64,000 bases of DNA from Saprospiraceae bacterium (GTDB lineage: Bacteria; Bacteroidota; Bacteroidia; Chitinophagales; Saprospiraceae). Positions within the stretch are counted from its first letter, which is position 1. Each line of letters opens with the position of its first letter. Positions 29,110 to 38,741 of the stretch are shown piece after piece. The notes beneath the pieces are model-generated. The model had not been told where the DNA came from, did no database searches, and saw only the letters and a list, made by a program, of their open reading frames with translations. Made by a program: the position numbers and the translations under genes. The stretch is taken from the NCBI GenBank assembly GCA_016714895.1, contig JADKBV010000011.1, forward strand, positions 434,001 to 498,000, given 5' to 3'.

Positions 29110-29229
29110 ATCAAATAAAGTTGAATAACATTTTTCTATTACGATCGTTACAAAAGGAGCTTTATGAACACTTCATACTCTCTTTACGGTGGTAAAATGT
29201 TCTCTAAGTATCTTTAACTGAATCTTTTT

Positions 29230-30051
29230 ATGGTAACCTACCAACGTACCTCTTCTTTTATGTTTTTATGTTTTAGTCTGGCCATCCTGGGTTTGGTACA
29301 GACTTCCTGTTATGAACGTAAAGAAGGTTGTCTGGATCCGGTTTCTTCCAATTTTGACCCAACAGCTGACGATTATTGTGCTGATTGCTGTACAAATCCT
29401 ATGCTGCAACTGAGTATAAAACATCAGGTAAACGGTAAGTTTTACAGCGCTGCCGATACTTTATATAATCAGTCCGGTCAATCTTACAAAATACTGGATT
29501 TTGCATATTATCTTTCCAATATAAAGGTATCGGATCAACAAGGTATTCCTGTGGAAGGTATCAACAGAGTGAGTTTTGAAAGCAATGGTGTTGAATCCGA
29601 TCGTGAAGATTTGTTTCTACTGGTAAGACCAACCAATTTTGACTTTAATGTCAACGAAATTCGACAATCCGGTACTTTTTCCACCTTATCGCTGACTGTC
29701 GGCCTGGATGAAGAAGCACGCAATACGGACATTTGGAATGTCGTTGACAATCATATCCTTTCAGACTCTCTTTTTTTGAAAAATGAAGAAGGTGAAAAAT
29801 TGTGGGGCCGGATTCAGGTCGCAAAGGGTGTCAATTTTTCTGATACCGCAACCTATGCGTTTACAATGGATGATGTCGATGATTTTTTGTTGTTTTCGTC
29901 TGAAATAAAGGTTTCTAAAGGTTTTAATATCAAATATACGCTGGTGGCTGAATATACTGAATGGTTCAGGTTTGTGGATTTAAATTTGCCTGATAAGCTC
30001 ATAAAATCCGCTCTTCATGCGAACTTAAAATCAGCATTCCGTGTTGAATAA
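29230..30051 (+). CDS. MbnP-family copper-binding-type lipoprotein
   Basis: 273 residues. Lipoprotein signal SLAILGLVQTSC (Cys about residue 27), then a Cys-rich head (GCLDPVSSNFDPTADDYCADCC). The body matches the MbnP family: LSIKHQVNGKFYSAADTLYNQSGQSYKILDFAYYLSNIKV and TLSVGLD-like strand segments. In characterised systems MbnP is a periplasmic copper-binding protein in which a Trp is oxidised by its partner MbnH. The stop overlaps the start of a MauG/MbnH-like di-heme gene by one base, which strongly supports that pairing here. Confidence 0.85.
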   Translation: MVTYQRTSSFMFLCFSLAILGLVQTSCYERKEGCLDPVSSNFDPTADDYCADCCTNPMLQLSIKHQVNGKFYSAADTLYNQSGQSYKILDFAYYLSNIKVSDQQGIPVEGINRVSFESNGVESDREDLFLLVRPTNFDFNVNEIRQSGTFSTLSLTVGLDEEARNTDIWNVVDNHILSDSLFLKNEEGEKLWGRIQVAKGVNFSDTATYAFTMDDVDDFLLFSSEIKVSKGFNIKYTLVAEYTEWFRFVDLNLPDKLIKSALHANLKSAFRVE

Positions 30052-31166
30052 TGTATAACATATTGAAAATGAAAATCCGGTTTATCTCAGTTTTGATTTT
30101 TATTTCGTTGTTTTTTGTTTTCTCTTGTGAAGATGAAGAAATAAAAGGTGATTTGTCACACATCAGCTACGATCCGACACCTTATTTGTTGGATATTCCT
30201 TCCCATTTTCCGCAGATGCCCATTCCTTCGGACAATCCGATGACACAGGAAGGTGTTGAGTTGGGAAGACATCTGTTTTTTGATCCTATTTTGTCGGTTG
30301 ACAGCACGGTGAGTTGTTCGAGTTGTCATGATCCGGCACTTTCTTTTACTGACGGGCGTTCTGCCAGTATCGGAGTCGGCGGCTCCAGAGGCAAAAGAAA
30401 TGCTATGTCCCTGATCAATATAGGATTTACCCAAAATGACTTTTTTTGGGATGGACGAGCTAAATCACTGGAAAAACAGGCGCTGGATCCCGTCACTGAT
30501 CCTTTGGAAATGAATAATACCTGGGAAAATGTGATTTCAAAATTGGTAAAACATCCAAAATATCCTCAAATGTTCAGAGAAGCTTTCGGCATTTCAGATA
30601 CAAAGGACATTACCAAAGAACTCGCTACCAAAGCCATAGCACAGTTTGAAAGGATTCTTATTTCGAAAGATTCAAAGTTTGATTTGGTAAAACAAGGCAA
30701 AGCACAATTTGATGATTTTGAACAATTTGGTGAAAAAATGTTTTTTGACGTCGATCCTGATGTTCCCGATGCGGAATGCAGCCATTGTCACAATACTCCT
30801 TTTGCCACGTCTGATGACTATTTCAACAATGGATTGTTTCCTGCAACCAGTCTTCAGGATTTTCCGGATTTAGGCAGAGGCAGGGTAACCGGAAATTTAT
30901 TGGATAACGGAAAGTTTAAAGCGACCACCTTACGAAATATTTTTTACACGGCTCCGTACATGCACAATGGCAGTATGTCGACTTTTGATGAGGTCATCCA
31001 GCATTATGCAACAGGTGGACAAACTTCCAATTTTAAGGACAATCTGATCAACGATATCAAAAAGAAAAATTTTTCAGATTTTGAAATATTATGTCTGACG
31101 GCATATATCAAAACTTTTGAGGATACCGTGTTTATCAATAATCCAAAGTTCCAAAGTCCTTTTTAG
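30051..31166 (+). CDS. Di-heme cytochrome c peroxidase, MauG/MbnH-like
   Basis: 371 residues; the start may be 30051 or the ATG at 30069, which begins a lipoprotein signal (MKIRFISVLIFISLFFVFSC). Two c-type heme sites are visible: CSSCH (about residue 91) and CSHCH (about 244). Typical bacterial peroxidase landmarks are GRHLFFDPILS, FWDGRAKSLEKQALDP, GRGRVTGN and FKATTLRNIFYTAPYMHNGSMSTFDEVI. Together with the overlapping MbnP gene this is best read as an MbnH-type enzyme that oxidises its partner at the expense of H2O2. Periplasmic, lipid-anchored. Confidence 0.9.
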   Translation: MYNILKMKIRFISVLIFISLFFVFSCEDEEIKGDLSHISYDPTPYLLDIPSHFPQMPIPSDNPMTQEGVELGRHLFFDPILSVDSTVSCSSCHDPALSFTDGRSASIGVGGSRGKRNAMSLINIGFTQNDFFWDGRAKSLEKQALDPVTDPLEMNNTWENVISKLVKHPKYPQMFREAFGISDTKDITKELATKAIAQFERILISKDSKFDLVKQGKAQFDDFEQFGEKMFFDVDPDVPDAECSHCHNTPFATSDDYFNNGLFPATSLQDFPDLGRGRVTGNLLDNGKFKATTLRNIFYTAPYMHNGSMSTFDEVIQHYATGGQTSNFKDNLINDIKKKNFSDFEILCLTAYIKTFEDTVFINNPKFQSPF

Positions 31167-31241
31167 AAAAAAATTTTACATTTTTCCTGATGTTGTTGTT
31201 TTGGTTTTAAAGCCTAAAAAGAAATTTTTTATTCTTTTTTC

Positions 31242-33062
31242 CTACCTCACGAATATTTTTTTGGAATGTTTTTGTCCGTTGATCTCGTAGGTAAGGATGT
31301 AATAAGCTGGATATCTGTCCGTTGAAAACACTTTTCGGGCAACTGATTTTTCAAAATCAAAAACCCCTGCAGATAAAAGTTTACCATCAATGTCAAACAG
31401 ATTTATTTCGGTCTTCAGGTCTTTGCTGAAAGATAAAAATACTTCGCCACCATAAGCATATTGTCGGCAAATGACATCTGATTCTGTTGCATCCTTGATG
31501 CCGGAAACATCTACTACGATAGTCATTGATTGAGCGGTACACCCTTTTTCATTGGTGACGATGACATAATATGCACCGGCTCCTGATGCTGAAAAGGTGG
31601 AATCAACAGCGCCCTCTACCGGTGCTCCGTCTTTATACCATTGGTAGGTTGCCGGTTGGTTGGCAAAAACGGCAAAAAAATTATCAGCTATAACCAAATC
31701 AATTTCCAAAGCTGCCACAGAGTCAATCGAAAATTCAAGGGTTTTGAAGCATCCAATCGTATCGGTCACTGTCACCTGATACGTTCCGGGACAAAGGCTG
31801 TCAGGCAATATATTCTGACCCTGCCCTGACCAAAAGTAAGTCAAAACAGCATTGTTTTCATCAAACGAAAAACTTCCGTCACAAACATTATGGCAACTCA
31901 CCGGTGTCGTCGTGAGAAAATCATTCGCTTCCATGTACGAACATTTCGGATCGACAAACCGAAAGATCCGACCGGATTGTATAGCACCGACATAGAGATT
32001 GCCAAGGCGGTCTTCACCAAAGGTGACGTATTGATTGGCAGTGAATCTGCCGATTTCGGTACCTGTGAATATAGAATCTGCCTGTTTTACAGACCAGAAT
32101 CTGCCGGAGCAATAATCTGCAAGAATGTATTGTCCCTGATACCTTGATGCCATGGTGCCCCGATAGACATATCCTCCGGTGACCGAACAGCCGACCGACG
32201 GATTGCGGTATGAAAAAACCGGTGGAGTATAGAAGGAAATATCTTTACAATCCTGTGTATTAAAAGGATCAGACCCTTCATAACAGCGCCATCCGTAATT
32301 GACGGCAGGTGTGCCTTTGGGAACAAAATTAATTTCTTCCCACTTATTTTGGCCTACGTCGCCGATCCAGAGATCACCTGTTTGTCTGTCGAAAGAAAAT
32401 CTCCAGGGATTTCTCAAACCGAAAGCCCAGATTTCAGGCAGCGTATCGGCATTATTGGCCCAGGGATTGTCTTCCGGTACCAGGTAAGGCAAATCTGTGT
32501 TAACATCCAGACGCAACAATTTTCCAAGCAGGTTTTTAGGGTTTTGAGAGCGATTGCCGGGATCGCCACCGCTACCGCCATCACCCATTCCGATATAAAG
32601 ATAACCATCAGGACCGAATTCAAGATCGCCGGCATTGTGGTTGTTAAAAGGTTGATTGACTACAATTATAATTTTTTCACTTGCCGGATCAGCAATGTCA
32701 GGATTCTGAGTCACTGAAAACCTGCTGATGGTCGAATGCCCGCTGCTGTTGGTATAATGTACATAAAAATATCCGTTGGTTTTATAGTCCGGATGAAAAC
32801 AAAGTCCGAGCAGACCTCTTTCATTGGCAGCTGCGTTTACCCTTGTTCTGATATCGAGAAAAGGAACGGTTTCTTTGGTGCCATTGGCTCTCAGGATGCT
32901 GATAGTCCCGGCTTTTTCGGTGATAAACAGGCGGTCATCACCGGCATGGGTAATGTCAACCGGAAGGTTAAAACCCATCGCAAAAGGTTCTAAAGACATT
33001 TCCTGGCTAAAAACAGGCACAGATATTAAGAAACAAACTACAAATTGAAATAAAAGTCTCAT
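31242..33062 (-). CDS. Secreted PQQ-type sugar dehydrogenase with T9SS tail
   Basis: 606 residues. Signal peptide MRLLFQFVVCFLISVPVFSQ. Residues 22-370 match the soluble glucose/sorbosone dehydrogenase beta-propeller (LPVDITHAGDDRLFITEKAGTI; NERGLLGLCFHPDYKTNGYFYVHY; NNHNAGDLEFGPDGYLYIGMGDGG; LRNPWRFSFDRQTGDLWIGDVGQ). An SprB-like PKD/HYR-type segment follows (residues 385-515, CHNVCDGSF ... CPGTYQVTVTD), then a degenerate C-terminal T9SS sorting domain (NLFDIDGKLLSAGVF ... KHSKKIFVR). Predicted to oxidise sugars extracellularly with PQQ; substrate not determinable from sequence. Convergent with the peroxidase gene. Confidence 0.88.
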   Translation of the reverse strand: MRLLFQFVVCFLISVPVFSQEMSLEPFAMGFNLPVDITHAGDDRLFITEKAGTISILRANGTKETVPFLDIRTRVNAAANERGLLGLCFHPDYKTNGYFYVHYTNSSGHSTISRFSVTQNPDIADPASEKIIIVVNQPFNNHNAGDLEFGPDGYLYIGMGDGGSGGDPGNRSQNPKNLLGKLLRLDVNTDLPYLVPEDNPWANNADTLPEIWAFGLRNPWRFSFDRQTGDLWIGDVGQNKWEEINFVPKGTPAVNYGWRCYEGSDPFNTQDCKDISFYTPPVFSYRNPSVGCSVTGGYVYRGTMASRYQGQYILADYCSGRFWSVKQADSIFTGTEIGRFTANQYVTFGEDRLGNLYVGAIQSGRIFRFVDPKCSYMEANDFLTTTPVSCHNVCDGSFSFDENNAVLTYFWSGQGQNILPDSLCPGTYQVTVTDTIGCFKTLEFSIDSVAALEIDLVIADNFFAVFANQPATYQWYKDGAPVEGAVDSTFSASGAGAYYVIVTNEKGCTAQSMTIVVDVSGIKDATESDVICRQYAYGGEVFLSFSKDLKTEINLFDIDGKLLSAGVFDFEKSVARKVFSTDRYPAYYILTYEINGQKHSKKIFVR

Positions 33063-33350
33063 GGTCGGAATATATTTACGGTAAAGATAAGGTGTATGTT
33101 TTATACTTCGGAGTAAGAAATATAAAAATTCTCATTTAAGTAGTCGTTTGACAAAAAAATGGAACGAAAAGGATGTAAAAAAAATGAAAATCAGAAAAAT
33201 GTTTTGGTTTTCATAATTAAGATATGTAATACAGCCGCATATTCAGAAAATTTGTTTTAATTTGTCTTGTGATTTTTCCATCAGAAGATATCAATTCTGA
33301 TGTTAGCACCAAAATTCAAAACATTTATTCATCAAAATATTCAGATCGTC

Positions 33351-34787
33351 ATGGTAAAACTTGTACAAATTTTTTCCTTACTGTTATTTATATCAAACCT
33401 TTCTGCTCAGGAATTGGTATCTGTCACCCTGAAAGGCAGCAGGACCAGAAGTCAGATTTTTTCTTCACTTCCTTCACCGGATATTCGTAACGGAGCAAAA
33501 TTTTATACAGTTTTATACACTTCTTTGGATGCCAAAGGAGCAAAAGACACTTTGTCAGGATTGATGGTCATACCGGATGATCTTAATTTTGTATATCCAA
33601 CCCTGGTGTATCAGCACGGTACATCCGATTGCAAATCCTGTATTCCTTCAAGGTATGGGTCTTCCGGTGGAGAAGAAGGCCAATTAGGGATTATTGGTGC
33701 CGGTTTGGGCTATGTCAGTTTTCTTCCTGATTACGTAGGTATGGGAAATGGCAGGGGGTTTCAAACGTATGTTCATGCTGCGACCACACAACGAGCCACG
33801 CATGATATGATTTTAGCTGCTCAATCCTGGCTTGCTCAAAATAATGTAAGGACCAATGATCAGGTTTTTATCACAGGATATTCTCAGGGAGGATATGCGT
33901 CTATGGCGTATCATAAATATAGGGAAGAAAACAATCTGCCGGTGACAGCGGCGGCACATTTGTCCGGTCCGTATAGTTTGTCTACCGTTATGAGAGAATT
34001 AATTACAGGAGATAAAGCATATTTTTTTCCGGCTTATCTTCCCAATACAGCTTTGGGATTTCAGGAAGCGTATGGCGATGTTTACGGTCAATTGTCCGAT
34101 ATTTTTAAACCGGAATTTATACCTGATATTCAGGCATATTATGATGGCAGTATAACCCTGACAACCTTAAACAGCAGATTAATCAGCAAACTTACCGCTC
34201 AATTTGGTTCTTCCGTTGCTAAAAACATGTTGGTTCCTGCGTATTTGGACAATATTATCAATAACCAAAATGCACGAATCAACCAGATTCTGGCTGAAAA
34301 CGATGTTTACAAATGGGCTGCGGTATCACCTACCAGGATTTTTTATTGTATGGGTGATGATCAGGTACCATTTATGAATAGTGTGATTGCCAGAGATACG
34401 ATGGTAGCCCTTGGTTCGGCAAATCTGGTTGCTACGGATGTCAATCCAACTGCCAATCACGGAACCTGTTTTAATCCGGCTATCCTGGCCACCATTTTCT
34501 TTTTTAAAACCTATCAGCAGATTTTGTCTTCATCAGAGACTGTATTGCAGGAAGATATGATTTTGGTGACACCCAATCCTGCCTTTGATCTGGTGGAAAT
34601 TTCTTTTCCCGGAGAAGTCAGAAATATAAGCCTGTTGGATATGCAGGGCAGAGAAATTTTGCACAAAACCGGAACATTTATTGAAAAAGCAGGGCTGGAT
34701 ATCAGTCAGGTTTTGAACGGACCTTACCTTATCCGGTTGACCACTGACCGCAATCAGGTTATCTACAAAAAAGTTGTTAAATGGTAG
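33351..34787 (+). CDS. Secreted alpha/beta hydrolase (lipase/esterase-like) with T9SS tail
   Basis: 478 residues from ATG 33351, chosen because it opens a good signal peptide (MVKLVQIFSLLLFISNLSAQ); the frame also has an ATG at 33300. The nucleophile elbow GYSQGGYASM (about residue 180) gives the catalytic Ser. A likely acid lies in CMGDDQVPFMNS and the His in ANHGTCFNP. A central cap-like helical region (about 220-330) fits secretory lipases. The C-terminal 80 residues are a T9SS sorting domain (LVTPNPAFDLVEISFPG ... YKKVVKW). Substrate unknown; extracellular ester hydrolysis is inferred. Confidence 0.82.
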   Translation: MVKLVQIFSLLLFISNLSAQELVSVTLKGSRTRSQIFSSLPSPDIRNGAKFYTVLYTSLDAKGAKDTLSGLMVIPDDLNFVYPTLVYQHGTSDCKSCIPSRYGSSGGEEGQLGIIGAGLGYVSFLPDYVGMGNGRGFQTYVHAATTQRATHDMILAAQSWLAQNNVRTNDQVFITGYSQGGYASMAYHKYREENNLPVTAAAHLSGPYSLSTVMRELITGDKAYFFPAYLPNTALGFQEAYGDVYGQLSDIFKPEFIPDIQAYYDGSITLTTLNSRLISKLTAQFGSSVAKNMLVPAYLDNIINNQNARINQILAENDVYKWAAVSPTRIFYCMGDDQVPFMNSVIARDTMVALGSANLVATDVNPTANHGTCFNPAILATIFFFKTYQQILSSSETVLQEDMILVTPNPAFDLVEISFPGEVRNISLLDMQGREILHKTGTFIEKAGLDISQVLNGPYLIRLTTDRNQVIYKKVVKW

Positions 34788-35216
34788 ACTGATGTAAAGG
34801 TTGAGACTAAGGTTAAGGTTGAGATAAGTTTCACCCTTGAGATTGTAGACTCTTTGGCCGGGTCCAGCTCAAATTGTAATCACCAAAAAATAAAATTTGT
34901 TCAGAGTTAAAAAGTTTAAGGTTTAGAAGGTTCCACCCTTGGTGTAGTCTGTCACTTGGGCGCAGCATCGAACTAGCTTATCTAAGAATCAATTAGTTAA
35001 ATCGTCTCGAAGAACCTAATGGTCAACTTTTCGGATGGTCGGGAAACAATAAATTTACAAAATGCCAATAAATCACATTCAGTCTGAAGTTGAGTAGGTT
35101 AAAGATTGTTCAAATCTATTCCTTGGATGTTAATTTTTTGTTCCTTGTGTTTGATTTTAACTTTTTAGAACATAAATAGTAACTACATTTTTATATATAC
35201 AAAAAAATTTATTAAG
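34788..35216. other. Intergenic region with low-level repeats
   Basis: Contains TTTCACCCTTGAGATTGTAG, which recurs at about 36,186-36,290, plus an AT-rich leader before the next gene. No gene seen. Confidence 0.45.
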
Positions 35217-35819
35217 ATGAATTTTTTAAAATTTATAGGGGTTTATGGTTGTTTAGTAGTGACCATTACAGCATGTACGCAAAACGATAATATTGTTAAA
35301 ACTGATCCCATTAAAGAATATGAATCATGCTGCGGTGCTGAAGCTGTTGAAAGCAGTTTTTCTACCGGTCAGTACTTGTATGTGCCTAATTCATTTACAC
35401 CGAATAAAGATGGGGTCAATGATGTTTGGTTTCCGTATTTTTCTTCAGGCATTGATAAAATTCAAGCCGTTTTTATATACACTCTTGAAGATAATACCTT
35501 AATCCATCAAATGTATGAATATTATTTATATCCGGAAGGCACTTATGGATGGGATGGTACAAAATCAAGAAACGGAATGAACCTGGGAGATAATAGTTTG
35601 CATAAAGGTGGATTTTGGTATGAAATTTATTTTAATGAACCGGTGAACTTTGGAAATAATGAAAATTCATTTAAAGGAAAAGCATGTGTAATTGTCTGTG
35701 ATGAAGATGCAGCCTATTTTAAAGATAAAGAAGGATGTTTTTTTCCGGTACAAGTCGACACAAACGGTATTTTGGACACGACGATACAAAACGGTGAAAA
35801 TAATTGTTTTGGAAATTAG
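35217..35819 (+). CDS. Lipoprotein with CHU_C/gliding-motility-like domain
   Basis: 200 residues. Lipoprotein signal MNFLKFIGVYGCLVVTITAC. Residues 55-185 resemble the CHU large-protein C-terminal (CHU_C, gldB-associated) fold: LYVPNSFTPNKDGVNDVWFPYF, then DGTKSRNGMNLG and a strand-rich end with Cys pairs (ACVIVCDEDAAYF, GCFFPVQVDTNG). In other proteins this domain serves as a type B T9SS sorting tail; here it makes up nearly the whole short lipoprotein, which is unusual. Function unknown. Confidence 0.7.
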   Translation: MNFLKFIGVYGCLVVTITACTQNDNIVKTDPIKEYESCCGAEAVESSFSTGQYLYVPNSFTPNKDGVNDVWFPYFSSGIDKIQAVFIYTLEDNTLIHQMYEYYLYPEGTYGWDGTKSRNGMNLGDNSLHKGGFWYEIYFNEPVNFGNNENSFKGKACVIVCDEDAAYFKDKEGCFFPVQVDTNGILDTTIQNGENNCFGN

Positions 35820-36508
35820 TTGACAGAAAATCTTATATAAGGACTGAAAGGAAATAGAGGACAATCCAAAACCAATGTTCTTTAAGAAAAATTAATTTTC
35901 CCGTGACAAAACCCGGGCATACTCAAATACGCCTGTTCATTTTTAAAGGGATTTTGCCAAAAGTCTCAAAATCAAAACAATATCAGGATCCCGAATTCAG
36001 GGAAGTCGTGAAATATACCCTGTTAACCCTTGAAATTGTGGTTCCATCGCGCGACGCCTCGACCCAGCTTCTCACATCGTCCCTTAAAAATGGGGCATAG
36101 CCCTGTTTTCTTAGTAGAATAATTCCAAAACGATCATTTGAGGGGCATTAGCCCTGAGTTCTTAGAATAAGGTTGATGTTAAGATTGAGAAAGTTTCACC
36201 CTTGAGATTGTAGTACCATCGTGCGCCGCGTCGATACAACTCCTCAAATCGTCCGTGAAGCTTGAGATTGTGGTACCATCGTGCGCCGCATCGATACAGA
36301 TTCTACAAATCCAACAATTCCAACAAATCAAACAATTCCAACATTACCCCCAATCGTTTGATTAAATCATCCAATCTCCTCCTTTACGTGCGCCCACACT
36401 GATAAACATCATCATGCGTACTAATTCAGGTCATATTTGCAGGTGGCCTTAAGCCTATACCTTTACACTGTATTTTAACAAAACATTACAATATTAAAAT
36501 TTTAAATA
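35820..36508. other. Intergenic region with dispersed repeats
   Basis: Holds a doublet of GGGGCATAGCCCTG / GGGGCATTAGCCCTGA palindromes (36,092-36,160) and direct repeats of TTGAGATTGTGGTACCATCGTGCGCCGC (in two near-copies at about 36,200 and 36,262), plus a weaker third near 36,030. No gene seen. Confidence 0.55.
36092..36160 (+). repeat. REP-like palindrome doublet (GGGGCGTTAGCCC family)
   Basis: Two GGGG-CAT(T)AGCCC hairpins separated by about 40 bases containing TTCTTAGTAGAA and AACGATCATTTGAG. The same doublet is at 53,638-53,712 and, inverted, at about 23,668-23,740; a single unit is near 19,873. Confidence 0.7.
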
Positions 36509-37087
36509 ATGAAAAATATCAAAATATTATTAACCTCAAGCTTCCTGGTTCTTGGAAGTATCCTGGCAGTGGGTCAGGTAAAATTTATGGCCACTGCCGT
36601 CAGTACCTCGGTGACCGGTACATCAACCCTGCATGATTGGGAAATGAAAAGCCCGAAAGCAGAATGTACCATGACAGCAACAACAGATGCTAACGGAAAC
36701 ATCACAGCCATTTCTGCCATGAAATTTAAAGTGGTGACCAAAACACTAAAAAGTGGAAAAGGCGCTATGGACAACAATGCTTACAAAGCATTAAAAGCTG
36801 ATAAAAGTCCTAACATTACCGCTGATTTAAAAAGCGCAAAAGTCACCACCAAAGACAATGTCAATTACACCGTTCAGGCTACAGTGATTCTGACCATCGC
36901 CGGTAAAGCCAAAAAAACGGACATGACTGCCACCTTAAAAAAGATTAATGTGGATTCTTATTCAGTCAATGCAAAGAAAAAAATCAACATGGTGGAATAT
37001 GGCGTGGAACCTCCTTCTTTTATGATGGGCACCGTCACTACCGGAAAAGATGTTGACCTAAGCTTTAATTTCATTTTAAATAAATAA
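36509..37087 (+). CDS. YceI-family periplasmic lipid-binding protein
   Basis: 192 residues with a signal peptide (MKNIKILLTSSFLVLGSILAVGQ). The YceI lipocalin-like fold is indicated by VTGTSTLHDWEM near the start of the mature protein, VVTKTLKSGKGAMDNNAYKALKADKSPNITADL in the middle, and LTIAGKAKKTDMTATL. YceI proteins bind isoprenoid or amphiphilic ligands in the periplasm. It lies 37 bases before a porin gene, and a second YceI gene follows the porin. Confidence 0.9.
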   Translation: MKNIKILLTSSFLVLGSILAVGQVKFMATAVSTSVTGTSTLHDWEMKSPKAECTMTATTDANGNITAISAMKFKVVTKTLKSGKGAMDNNAYKALKADKSPNITADLKSAKVTTKDNVNYTVQATVILTIAGKAKKTDMTATLKKINVDSYSVNAKKKINMVEYGVEPPSFMMGTVTTGKDVDLSFNFILNK

Positions 37088-37124
37088 ATCAATAACCATT
37101 CTTTAACCTTAAATCAAAGTAATA

Positions 37125-38573
37125 ATGAGAAATTTAGTTCAATTGCTAATCGTTGTGTTGTTCGCATTTGTGGCGAATGAAGTAGTGGCACAAATTCAGT
37201 ACACCAGGTCCTATGATAAGACAGGTATAAATGTTTTTGAACCTTCAAAAAAGGATGAAAATACCTATGATGGTTTTAAAATCAGAATCGGTGGATCTTT
37301 TACGCAGGATTTTCAAAGTTTCAAGGTCACAAATAAAGCTAATTATGTGCCAATAACTGGAACAAACAGACTTAATAAAAATTTACTTTTTGGATCGATT
37401 ACTTCACAAGACTCATTGACATCAAACTTAACCGGTTTTAATCTGGCTATGGCCAACCTTAATTTTGACATTCAAATCGGTGATGGTATAAGAGTATTTC
37501 TTGAAAATTATATGTCTTCCCGTCACCACTCTGAATTTTGGGTAAAAGGTGGATACATCCAGATCGACAAATTGCCTATGTTCAACAATCCTGATTGGTT
37601 TACAAAGTATGTAAGAGTAAAAATAGGGCACTTCCAGCCTAATTATGGCGACTTCCAACACAGAAGAAGTGATGGTGGCAATACGATGTTTAATCCTTTT
37701 ACTGAAAACCTGATTTTGGATGCATTTACCACAGAAATAGGTGGAGAGGCTTATGTTTTTCCTATTGATAACTTAATGTTGATGGTAGGTATGACTTCAG
37801 GTTTTATCAACGGTAATATTTCAGAATACCCTAGTGCAAATAATACTGCAGGTGTTGTTCCAACCAAAAAGAGCCCATCTATATTTGCAAAAGTTGCTTA
37901 TGATAAAACATCAGAAAATTTGAGATACAGACTTTCTGCATCTATATACAACAATAGCAATATCCAGAGAAATACAATGTTCGCTGGTGACAGAACAGGT
38001 TCACATTGGTTTAGTGTTATGGAGCCTGCCAATATAATATCAAGTGGTGCAGTAACTGCAACAACAGCAGCAGCACAGTTTACTTCAGGTAGAGTTGATC
38101 CGGGCGTAGCAAACAGATTAACCGCCATCAACATCAGCCCGTTTGTAAAATGGAAAGGTTTGGAAATTCAGGGTGGTATCGATTTATTAAGTGGTTCTGT
38201 ATACGGAGATACTTTGACAACTTCCGGAACCAAAGAATGGATCAAAAGAGATTGGACACAATTTTATGGAGAAGTTGTGTACAGATTCCTGAAAAACGAA
38301 CAACTTTATGTAGGTGCAAGATTAGTTAATGCTACAGGTCAACCTATTGGTTTGAGATATGGCGCTAACGACGTGGCTTTAGGATTTGAAACTGGTACAC
38401 AAGCTAAAGTAGGTATCAATAGATTATCCTTTTCTGCAGGTTATTTCCCAACCAAAAATATGTTGTTAAAAGTGGAATATACTCAACAACAATATAAAGA
38501 CTTCCCTTGGGCAGACTACAGACATGAAGGTCAGTTTTCAGGATTTGTTGTAGAAGCCGTTATTGGATTCTAA
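37125..38573 (+). CDS. Outer-membrane porin-like beta-barrel
   Basis: 482 residues. Signal peptide MRNLVQLLIVVLFAFVANEVVAQ. The rest alternates aromatic/hydrophobic strands typical of a 16-18-strand barrel and ends with a C-terminal aromatic (VVEAVIGF). Segments such as YVRVKIGHFQPNYGDFQHRRSDGG and WTQFYGEVVYRFLKNEQLYVGARLV resemble phosphate-selective-porin-like proteins of Bacteroidota. Substrate unknown. Probably co-transcribed with the upstream YceI gene and ended by a strong hairpin. Confidence 0.75.
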   Translation: MRNLVQLLIVVLFAFVANEVVAQIQYTRSYDKTGINVFEPSKKDENTYDGFKIRIGGSFTQDFQSFKVTNKANYVPITGTNRLNKNLLFGSITSQDSLTSNLTGFNLAMANLNFDIQIGDGIRVFLENYMSSRHHSEFWVKGGYIQIDKLPMFNNPDWFTKYVRVKIGHFQPNYGDFQHRRSDGGNTMFNPFTENLILDAFTTEIGGEAYVFPIDNLMLMVGMTSGFINGNISEYPSANNTAGVVPTKKSPSIFAKVAYDKTSENLRYRLSASIYNNSNIQRNTMFAGDRTGSHWFSVMEPANIISSGAVTATTAAAQFTSGRVDPGVANRLTAINISPFVKWKGLEIQGGIDLLSGSVYGDTLTTSGTKEWIKRDWTQFYGEVVYRFLKNEQLYVGARLVNATGQPIGLRYGANDVALGFETGTQAKVGINRLSFSAGYFPTKNMLLKVEYTQQQYKDFPWADYRHEGQFSGFVVEAVIGF

Positions 38574-38607
38574 TCCACCCTAAACCAAACTCTTAAAAAA
38601 ATCTCAG

Positions 38608-38643
38608 AAGGTTGGTACCGGATTCCGGTACCAACCTTTTTAT
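38608..38643 (+). terminator. Rho-independent terminator after the porin
   Basis: A perfect 15-bp stem (AAGGTTGGTACCGGA / TTCCGGTACCAACCTT) followed by TTTT-A-TTT, 35 bases after the porin stop. Confidence 0.88.
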
Positions 38644-38721
38644 TTCTTTTGCCTGAATGTTTTTTAGAAAAAATGCGCACGTTATAGTAATCTTTCATTT
38701 TTTCCTTACGGAAAACCATCT

Positions 38722-38729
38722 TATATTTG
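38722..38729 (+). promoter_or_regulatory. Candidate -7 box for the second YceI gene
   Basis: TATATTTG fits TAnnTTTG and lies 13 bases before ATG 38742, implying a very short leader. Confidence 0.4.
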
Positions 38730-38741
38730 CACTGCTTACTA

